64,000 bases of DNA. Origin: 3-1-20CM-4-69-9 sp963833655. GTDB lineage: Bacteria; Actinomycetota; Thermoleophilia; Gaiellales; Gaiellaceae. The position numbers were made by a program, and so were the translations under genes. The notes beneath the pieces are model-generated. The model was not told the DNA's origin. It saw only the letters and a list, made by a program, of their open reading frames with translations, and did not search any database. Positions 58,243 to 64,000 of the stretch are shown here, piece by piece. The stretch is from positions 1 through 64,000 of the forward strand of contig CAWHYL010000007.1 of assembly GCA_963833655.1 (NCBI GenBank), given 5' to 3'. Position 1 is the first letter of the stretch. Every line of letters begins with the position of its first letter.

Positions 58243-58554
58243 ATGTCGGCCCAGAGAGAAAGGGTGAAACTGAGCCGGGCAGAGGAGGTTCGCGCCTCGA
58301 ACGATCACATCGCCGAGCGGGCGGTTCGCCTCCGCTTCGTGTCTAGGGTGCCCATGCTCTGCGAGTGCAGCGATCCGCACTGCCGATCGATGCTCCTCGT
58401 GGGCCTCGAACGCTACGACGAGCTCCGCGAGATCGGCTTCTTCACGGCGCCCGACCACAGGGTCGACGACGCCGAACCGGCGTTGCGAGAGGACGGCTAC
58501 TGGGTTCAGCGACCGCTCATGCGCAGCGGTGAGCCCGGGCACGTTCGGAGCTGA
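58243..58554 (+). CDS. small CECSD-motif protein, divergent paralogue
   Basis: The 103-residue product begins MSAQRERVKLSRAEEVRASN and has MLCECSDPHCRSMLLVGLER then YDELREIGFFTAPDH. It lines up with the gene at 57861 over the motif and the following Tyr-x-x-x-Arg and PGH/PDH part. The C-terminal half is shorter and lacks the last strand of its neighbour. An ATG at 58228 is an alternative start. The 52-base gap between the two genes holds both promoters. It overlaps the end of the DD-carboxypeptidase gene by 49 bases convergently. Confidence 0.68.
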   Translation: MSAQRERVKLSRAEEVRASNDHIAERAVRLRFVSRVPMLCECSDPHCRSMLLVGLERYDELREIGFFTAPDHRVDDAEPALREDGYWVQRPLMRSGEPGHVRS

Positions 58555-59546
58555 GACCGACAGCGCAGCGCACGGGCTCCTTGCTTTAACCCCGGCGTCG
58601 CCCGCCGACCGGTGATGCGGTCGACGATGGCGGCGGCGACCGCGAGACCCGCTGCGATCTTGTCGTCGCCGGGCTGGCCCAGCACGACGCCGATGATCGT
58701 GGTTCGCTTGCCGTCGATCCACCGGACGGCCTCGAAGGCGAAGCAGCCCCCGGCCGCGTCGTCGGAGCCGGTCTTAACGCCGACGAACCCGTCGTGCCCG
58801 AGAAGCGTGTCGGTGTTGTGCACGGTGCCGGCGACCGGGAGCGTTGCGCTCGGCGTCGCGACGATGCTCGCGAACACCGGCAGGCGCATTGCCCGAGCGA
58901 CGATGCGCACCTGGTCGGCGGCCGTCGAGACGGTGGCGTCGTCGTAACCGCTCGGGTCGGTGTAGCGGGTGTGAGTCATCCCGAGCGAGCGAGCGGCGGC
59001 GTTCATCCGGTCGACGAACCGGCCCTCCGAGCCGGCATCCCATCGCGCCAGGACGCCGGCGATGTTGTTCGCCGACGGCAGCAGCAGCGCCTGTAGGGCC
59101 TGCAGCTCGGTCAACTGCTCGCCGGCGACGATGGGGACGACCGACTCGTCTTGGCCGCGCCGGCGGTCGGCGTCGGCGACGTCGGCGTCGGTGAGCGTGA
59201 TCGACGGGCCGTCCTGACCGGGCCGCAGCGGGCGGTCACGGAGCACGAGATAGGCCGTCATCACCTTCGCGATGCTCGCGATCGCTGCGGGATGCTGGTT
59301 CGGGCCGACCTGGAGCCGGGACCGTCCTGTCAGGACGAACGCGGCCTGGCCGTGTACCGGCCACACGTCGGCGCGCGCACCAGGCGCGACGCGAAGAGCG
59401 GCGATCGGTGATCCGGCCGTCGAGGACGCCGACAAGCGGTAGCCCGCTGCTGCGGCGATGGCAGCGATGACGACCAGCAGACCGGCCACGCGAAGCCGGC
59501 GAATCGGCGTCGGACGGGCTGCCCGTACCCGTTTGCCGTAGGACAT
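58506..59546 (-). CDS. D-alanyl-D-alanine carboxypeptidase (peptidase S11)
   Basis: The 346-residue protein has an N-terminal membrane anchor (LRVAGLLVVIAAIAAAAGYR) and the penicillin-binding fold: SxxK is SIAK (Ser 91, Lys 94), SxN is SAN (158-160) and KTG is VKTGSDD (258-260). It trims the terminal D-Ala from peptidoglycan stem peptides, outside the membrane. The extra C-terminal segment after residue 320 is basic and may be overlapped by the convergent gene at 58243-58554. Not operonic. Confidence 0.93.
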   Translation of the reverse strand: MSYGKRVRAARPTPIRRLRVAGLLVVIAAIAAAAGYRLSASSTAGSPIAALRVAPGARADVWPVHGQAAFVLTGRSRLQVGPNQHPAAIASIAKVMTAYLVLRDRPLRPGQDGPSITLTDADVADADRRRGQDESVVPIVAGEQLTELQALQALLLPSANNIAGVLARWDAGSEGRFVDRMNAAARSLGMTHTRYTDPSGYDDATVSTAADQVRIVARAMRLPVFASIVATPSATLPVAGTVHNTDTLLGHDGFVGVKTGSDDAAGGCFAFEAVRWIDGKRTTIIGVVLGQPGDDKIAAGLAVAAAIVDRITGRRATPGLKQGARALRCRSQLRTCPGSPLRMSGR

Positions 59547-59631
59547 GCAGCCATTGAAGGCAGCCGCGTGTTGCCCGCCCGTACCGGTTTTTCGATATGC
59601 CGACGAAACGCGGCGGCTCTAGCATCGGAGC

Positions 59632-60327
59632 ATGCGCGTCTTGATCGTCGAGGACGAGCCCTACATGGCAGAAGCCATCCGCGACGGCCTGCGCCTCGAA
59701 GCGATCGCCGCCGACATCGCGGGCGACGGCGATGCCGCTCTCGAGCTCCTGAGCTTCAACGCCTACGACATCGCCGTCCTCGACCGCGACATCCCAGGGC
59801 CCTCCGGTGACGAGATCGCGGAACATATCGTCGCCTCCGGCAGCGGCATGCCGATCCTGATGCTCACGGCCGCCGACCGCCTCGACGACAAGGCGACCGG
59901 GTTCGAGCTCGGCGCGGACGACTACCTCACGAAGCCGTTCGAGCTCCGCGAGCTCGTGCTCCGTCTCAGGGCGCTCGACCGCAGACGCGGCCGCAACAGG
60001 CCGCCCGTGCAAGTGATCGCAGGCCTGCGGCTGGATCCGTTCCGCCGCGAGGTCTACCGCAACGACCGCTACGTCGCGCTGACCCGGAAGCAGTTCGCAG
60101 TGCTCGAAGTCCTCGTCGCCGCCGAAGGCGGCGTCGTCAGCGCCGAGGAGCTCCTTGCGCGGGCGTGGGACGAGAACGCCGACCCGTTCACGAACGCCGT
60201 CCGCATCACCGTCTCGGGACTGCGCAAACGCCTCGGCGAGCCCTGGATCATCACCACCGTGCCCGGGGTCGGCTATCGCATCGACGCTCACCCGGACAGC
60301 GGACGAGAGAGAGGGGAGCGTGGATAG
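59632..60327 (+). CDS. OmpR-family response regulator
   Basis: The 231-residue regulator has a receiver domain with the acidic pair E7/D8, phosphoacceptor Asp 51 and Lys 101 (LTKPF), and a C-terminal winged helix (ALTRKQFAVLEVLVAAEGGV, TNAVRITVSGLRKRL, VPGVGYRI). It binds DNA as a dimer when phosphorylated by the histidine kinase encoded next, whose GTG overlaps its stop by eight bases. The pair is one operon. The stimulus is unknown. Confidence 0.95.
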   Translation: MRVLIVEDEPYMAEAIRDGLRLEAIAADIAGDGDAALELLSFNAYDIAVLDRDIPGPSGDEIAEHIVASGSGMPILMLTAADRLDDKATGFELGADDYLTKPFELRELVLRLRALDRRRGRNRPPVQVIAGLRLDPFRREVYRNDRYVALTRKQFAVLEVLVAAEGGVVSAEELLARAWDENADPFTNAVRITVSGLRKRLGEPWIITTVPGVGYRIDAHPDSGRERGERG

Positions 60328-61387
60328 AGCGCCAGGGTTGAGCGTTCGCCTCAAACTCACCCTCAGCTACGCCGGCTTCCTCATGCTCGCCGGCGCGTTG
60401 CTGCTCACGGCCGGGTACTTCTCCCTTTCACGCGGTGTGCACCCCGGTGTGATCTTCCTGGTGCGCAGCCACGCCGACCTGCTGCGCGATTTCGCTCCGA
60501 TCGCGGCGATCGTGATGACGTTCCTGCTGGTGTTCGGTCTGCTGGGAGGGTGGCTTCTGGCCGGCCGCATGCTCGCGCCGCTGACTCGCATCACCGATGC
60601 AACACGCATCGCCGCGACCGGATCGCTCTCCCACCGAATCGGCATGGAGGGCCACAACGACGAGTTCCGCGAGCTCGCCGATGCCTTCGACACCATGTTG
60701 GCGCGGCTCGAAGCCCACGTCGCCGAACAGCAGAGATTCGCCGCGAACGCCTCGCACGAACTGCGCACGCCGCTGGCGATTACGCAAACCCTTCTCGACG
60801 TCGCGCGTAACGATCGAGACCGCGACACCGACCAGCTCGTCGACCGCCTCCGGGCCGTCAACACCCGGGCGATCGACCTCACCGAAGCACTCCTCCTGCT
60901 CAGCCGCGCCGACCAACGGTCCTTCGCCCGCGAGCAGGTCGATCTCTCCCTCATCGCCGAAGAAGCCACCGAAACGCTCCTTCCCCTCGCGGAGGAACGC
61001 GGCCTCACCGTCGAGAACTCCGGCGACACCGCCCCCGCCGTCGGCTCGCACGCGCTGCTGCTGCAGCTGAGCACGAACCTCGTGCACAACGCGATCGTCC
61101 ACAACCTGCAGGGACACGGCACCGTCTGGGTGTCGACGAGCGTTCACTCCCGGAACGCGGTGCTGACCGTCGAGAACAGCGGCGTCAAGCTCCCACCGGA
61201 GCTCCTTGCCGCGCTTGCCGAGCCGTTTCAGCGCGGCAGCAGACGCATACGCAGCGACCATGCAGGGGTCGGCCTCGGCCTGGCAATCGTCAAGAGCATC
61301 ACCGAGGCGCACGACGGAACGCTCACCCTCACCCCTCGGGCCGCCGGCGGGCTCCGCGTCACCGTGGAACTGCCGGCCGTTCCATAG
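60320..61387 (+). CDS. sensor histidine kinase, partner of the OmpR regulator
   Basis: The 355-residue kinase has two membrane helices (LSYAGFLMLAGALLLTAGYF and FAPIAAIVMTFLLVFGLLGG) with a small loop of about 30 residues between them, then a HAMP domain (LAGRMLAPLTRITDATRIAA). The H box is NASHELRTPLAIT (His 146), and N, G1 and G2 boxes lie in the catalytic domain (NLVHNAIVHN, GVGLGLAIVKSITEAHDG). The short outer loop suggests sensing of membrane state rather than a large ligand. The GTG start is preceded by GAGGGGAG and overlaps the regulator gene by eight bases. Confidence 0.93.
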   Translation: MDRAPGLSVRLKLTLSYAGFLMLAGALLLTAGYFSLSRGVHPGVIFLVRSHADLLRDFAPIAAIVMTFLLVFGLLGGWLLAGRMLAPLTRITDATRIAATGSLSHRIGMEGHNDEFRELADAFDTMLARLEAHVAEQQRFAANASHELRTPLAITQTLLDVARNDRDRDTDQLVDRLRAVNTRAIDLTEALLLLSRADQRSFAREQVDLSLIAEEATETLLPLAEERGLTVENSGDTAPAVGSHALLLQLSTNLVHNAIVHNLQGHGTVWVSTSVHSRNAVLTVENSGVKLPPELLAALAEPFQRGSRRIRSDHAGVGLGLAIVKSITEAHDGTLTLTPRAAGGLRVTVELPAVP

Positions 61388-61409
61388 GCCGGCGTCGCCG
61401 CCTGAGCCC

Positions 61410-62024
61410 TCAGGGGCCGTTCTCCGCGGCGAGCCGTTCGGCTCGCTCCTTGATCCCGAGCAGCATCTTCCGCTCCATCACAAGGGAGCCCGCCTCCATC
61501 GGAATCATCCCGAGCCTGTCCTTCAGACTCGGCAACCGGAAACGGTTGCGGCTGATCAGCCGCGTCCGGCCGTCCCGCTCCTCGAGGACGAACGTCCACA
61601 CCCAGTTGCCGTCCGCGGAACGAGTTGCGAGGACGTGCTCGGGCTCGACGATCGCGAAGCTCATCGCGTTCGCTCCGTAGCCGAAGCCGTCGCCGAGCTG
61701 CGGCTCCTGGTACTCGGTCAAAACGCGGTCGACGCTGTGCATGTTCAGGCCGAGGAGGTTCTCGATCCAGTCATACGTGTATGCACCGCCGCGCGGCGCC
61801 GGCCCCATCTGCGCGAGCCACGGCCAGACGGCCGACGCGGGCGCGTCGATCGTGATCGCGCGGGTCGCAACGCCGTCGGCGTCCGGAAGCAACTCGTCTC
61901 CAGGAAGCTGCATCGCTGCTTCCGCAGGTGTCGCACCCCAGGTCATGACCCGGCGCCGAAGCGTCCGGCGGTAGAGCAGCACCACTGCCACGAACACTGC
62001 CGGCCATGGTGCTCGAAGCTTCAT
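61410..62024 (-). CDS. SRPBCC-family membrane-anchored protein
   Basis: The 204-residue protein has a short hydrophobic start (WPAVFVAVVLLYRR) and then an SRPBCC fold: RAITIDAPASAVWPWLAQMG then PAPRGGAYTYDWIENLLGLN and a C-terminal helix (LVMERKMLLGIKERAERLA). Such proteins bind hydrophobic molecules. The start overlaps the stop of the preceding oxidoreductase gene by four bases, which suggests they act on the same lipid or carotenoid-like compound (inference). Confidence 0.85.
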   Translation of the reverse strand: MKLRAPWPAVFVAVVLLYRRTLRRRVMTWGATPAEAAMQLPGDELLPDADGVATRAITIDAPASAVWPWLAQMGPAPRGGAYTYDWIENLLGLNMHSVDRVLTEYQEPQLGDGFGYGANAMSFAIVEPEHVLATRSADGNWVWTFVLEERDGRTRLISRNRFRLPSLKDRLGMIPMEAGSLVMERKMLLGIKERAERLAAENGP

Positions 62025-63643
62025 CGGCCGCGCTTCGCCGCGAGTCTGTAGACGGCCGCGCCGGCGGCGAGCGCGACGGCGACGCGGCCGGCGCGGCGTT
62101 CGTTGACTGCGGCGCGCGCCGCGATCGCTCCGGGTCCGCCGTGCACGCCGCCGCCCGGGTGCGCGGAGGCCGACGCGAGGTACAGGCCGCGAACGTGCGT
62201 ATCCGGCCGCCCCCAGCTCGAGACGGGCCGAAACACGAGCTGCTGGTGCAGCTGTGCGGTGCCGCCGTTGAGCGCACCGCCGACGAGGCTCGGGTCCTCC
62301 CTCTCGAGCTGCCCGGGGCCGAGGACGCGCCGCTGCCGGATCAGGGCGCGGAACCCCGGCGCGAGCTCTTCGATCTCCCCCTCGCAGCGCGCGGCCAGCT
62401 CACCGAGCTCGGCATCATCCCAACGGCCGGTGAGCGCCCCGCCGGCGTCGCCGCGAACTCGCTGCGGTACGTGCGTGTACGCCCACGCCGTCTCCTTGCC
62501 TTCCGGCTGACGCGACGGGTCGACCATCGAGTACTGGCCGAAGACGAGAAATGGGTGCTCCGGGATCAGGCCCATGCGCAGCTGCGAGGACTGCACTGTC
62601 AGTGCGTCGACGCCGTCGGTCACGTGGACGACCGGCGCACGGCGCGCGTCGGAGGCGGACCACGGGATCGGGCCGTCGAGCGTCCAGTCGAACTTCACAG
62701 TGCTCCAGTCCCACTCGAAGCGGCGGATGTCGCCGAGCACCGACGCCGGAACGTCCGCGCGGTTCAGCAGGCGCAGGTAGAGCTGGGGCGCGTCGACGGC
62801 CGCGAGCACCGCACGCCGCGCGCCGACTTCGCGCCCGTCGGCGGTGCGGACGCCGACGGCGCGGCCACGGCGGACGACGATCCGCTCGGCGCGTGCGCCG
62901 CACTCGAGCGCCCCACCCCGGTCGCGGAGACGGCGGACGAGCGACTCCGTCAGCTTCCCCGCGCCGCCTTGCGGAACCGGAAACCCGACGTCCTGGCCGA
63001 GTGCGCAGAGGACGAAGCCGTAGAAGCCGCCGATTGCCGTTTCGGGCGTGACGTCCGCGTGGAGCGCGTTGCCGGCAATCAGCCGCCGTCCACCTTCACC
63101 CGCGAAGTGCTCCTCGCCGAAGCGGCGCACCGACAGAAGCGCGAGCCGCGCTGCGCGCATGTAGCCGGTGCGCGCGAGCGCGGGCACGAGCCGCAGCGCC
63201 GGCAGAACCGGCGGGATCGGCGTGACGAGCACGTCGAGGCCGGCGGGCGCAACCCGGCGCCAGAAGGCGAAGAGCTCGCGCCACGCCTGCCCGTCACCGT
63301 CGGCAAACGTGTCGAGCGATGCGGCCGTCTCCGCGAGGTCGCGCGACAGGACCACGCACGAGCCGTCACTGCTCGGATGAGCGAGGACGAGCGGGCCGTG
63401 CAGCCAGCGCAGCCCGTGGCGTTCGAGCCCCAGCCCGCGGATCGCCGGTGACGCCGCGGCGAGCGGGTAGAACGCGCTGCAGTGGTCGACGACGTACCCG
63501 GGCCCGAGCGCGTCCGACGAGCGGACGGCGCCGCCGGGCTGCGACTGCGCCTCGAGCACCTGCACCGACCAACCCGCATCGACGAGCCGGTTCGCTGCGA
63601 CGAGACCGTTCGGGCCGGCGCCGATGACGACTGCGTCCGGCAT
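62021..63643 (-). CDS. phytoene-desaturase-like FAD/NAD(P)-dependent oxidoreductase
   Basis: The 540-residue enzyme starts with MPDAVVIGAGPNGLVAANRL (GxGxxG dinucleotide-binding motif) and AQSQPGGAVRSSD. It ends with the carotenoid-desaturase signature GLYLASASAHPGGGVHGGPG, followed by a short helix. It is related to CrtI and to retinol saturase-like enzymes. It may act on carotenoid or other polyunsaturated chains, consistent with the light-responsive genes nearby. A long frame opens at 63862, but ATG 63643 begins the domain. The UV-endonuclease gene precedes it at two bases. Confidence 0.88.
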   Translation of the reverse strand: MPDAVVIGAGPNGLVAANRLVDAGWSVQVLEAQSQPGGAVRSSDALGPGYVVDHCSAFYPLAAASPAIRGLGLERHGLRWLHGPLVLAHPSSDGSCVVLSRDLAETAASLDTFADGDGQAWRELFAFWRRVAPAGLDVLVTPIPPVLPALRLVPALARTGYMRAARLALLSVRRFGEEHFAGEGGRRLIAGNALHADVTPETAIGGFYGFVLCALGQDVGFPVPQGGAGKLTESLVRRLRDRGGALECGARAERIVVRRGRAVGVRTADGREVGARRAVLAAVDAPQLYLRLLNRADVPASVLGDIRRFEWDWSTVKFDWTLDGPIPWSASDARRAPVVHVTDGVDALTVQSSQLRMGLIPEHPFLVFGQYSMVDPSRQPEGKETAWAYTHVPQRVRGDAGGALTGRWDDAELGELAARCEGEIEELAPGFRALIRQRRVLGPGQLEREDPSLVGGALNGGTAQLHQQLVFRPVSSWGRPDTHVRGLYLASASAHPGGGVHGGPGAIAARAAVNERRAGRVAVALAAGAAVYRLAAKRGR

Positions 63644-63645
63644 TC

Positions 63646-64000
63646 TCAGCTGCCGTGCACGGTGCGCAGCAGCTCCTGGGCGCGAAGCACCGACCGCTCC
63701 TTGTCCTTGACCTCGAGGAGGCAGTCGAGCGGCAAGTCGCCGACCTCGTCGAGAAAGGCCTCGAGCGCCGCGAGGTCGATCGACTGCGCGTGCGCGCCCG
63801 CACGCTTCGCCGGCTCCTGCGTCGAGAAGTGCACCTCCTGGCGGCCGTCCTGCGGGAGCCACGTTCGCCCCGCGAGCAAAACGGTCTCGCGGACGTCGAG
63901 CCCGTTGAAGGACGGCGCGAGGCGGTGATGGAAGGCGTCGAACACCACGGAGAGCTCGAGCGGCTCGGCAATCGACAGGACCTGCTCGAGCGGCGAGCGC
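63646..64000 (-). CDS. UV-damage endonuclease UvsE/UVDE, C-terminal part (runs off the window)
   Basis: The last 118 or so residues show the TIM-barrel UV endonuclease end: LSVVFDAFHHRLAP, WLPQDGRQEVHFSTQEPAKR then AGAHAQSIDLAALEAFL, and LDCLLEVKDKERSVL. The HH, GAHAxxID and ExKDKE motifs hold metal-ligand and catalytic residues. UVDE nicks DNA 5' of UV photoproducts and starts excision repair. The N-terminal two thirds lie beyond position 64000. It is upstream of, and two bases from, the phytoene-desaturase-like gene, so the two are probably one operon. Confidence 0.85.
   Translation of the reverse strand, partial: RSPLEQVLSIAEPLELSVVFDAFHHRLAPSFNGLDVRETVLLAGRTWLPQDGRQEVHFSTQEPAKRAGAHAQSIDLAALEAFLDEVGDLPLDCLLEVKDKERSVLRAQELLRTVHGS

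Overview
The window is high-GC DNA from a free-living actinobacterium. Small protein families such as DUF6326 and DUF4386, many GTG starts, four-base ATGA/GTGA overlaps and several two-component, TetR and MarR switches suggest a soil lineage of class Thermoleophilia (Solirubrobacterales or Gaiellales). That placement is an inference from gene content. No rRNA is present. The only tRNA gene is tRNA-Thr(GGT) at 14350-14421.

Layout. 0.3-9.4 kb: a frameshifted acetyltransferase, a papain-like protease with a partner protein, an intact IS481-family element between CTAG repeats, a minimal ATP-dependent DNA ligase, a PAS-LuxR regulator and a membrane-protein pair. 9.5-16.1 kb: a decayed accessory region beside the tRNA gene. 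It holds a VRR-NUC nuclease whose frame runs out of register, four copies or fragments of a phage-like (terminase-small-subunit-like) module, a LURP-one-like protein and a frameshifted nucleotidyltransferase. 16.5-23.3 kb: a TetR/MFS efflux pair with a clear operator, a MarR/SRPBCC operon with an operator touching its start codon, and a metal P-type ATPase.

23.7-32.9 kb: the most unusual part. A cation P-type ATPase has lost its whole catalytic middle in frame. It is followed by a strong match to the yybP-ykoY manganese riboswitch with a visible Shine-Dalgarno switch. The gene behind the switch is a sigma-70 factor with a signal-peptide-like N-terminus. Next come universal stress proteins interleaved with two ABC exporters, a DMT transporter, a frameshifted F420-dependent oxidase and a haem-binding protein. 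33-45 kb: a 42-nt copy of the tRNA-Thr 3' half in the opposite orientation to the gene, two MDR oxidoreductases, a class II amidotransferase, an MFS exporter, an ANTAR regulator, an unassigned structured leader before a GAF histidine kinase, and a DEAD-box helicase. 45-64 kb: YceI, rhomboid, MFS and fasciclin genes; then a B12-binding MerR (CarH/LitR-like) regulator with a lipid-modification cluster (DUF1295, two methyltransferase/CFA genes, acyltransferase, DUF1365, amine oxidase, desaturase); a divergent pair of small CECSD-motif proteins; a DD-carboxypeptidase; a two-component system; a carotenoid-desaturase-like oxidoreductase; and the end of a UV-damage endonuclease gene.

How it fits together. 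Much of the intact content concerns stress: light and membrane lipid change, UV damage, drug and metal efflux, and universal stress proteins. At least nine broken or truncated genes lie between 0.3 and 36 kb and almost none after 36 kb, so the left half looks like a decaying, rearranged segment.
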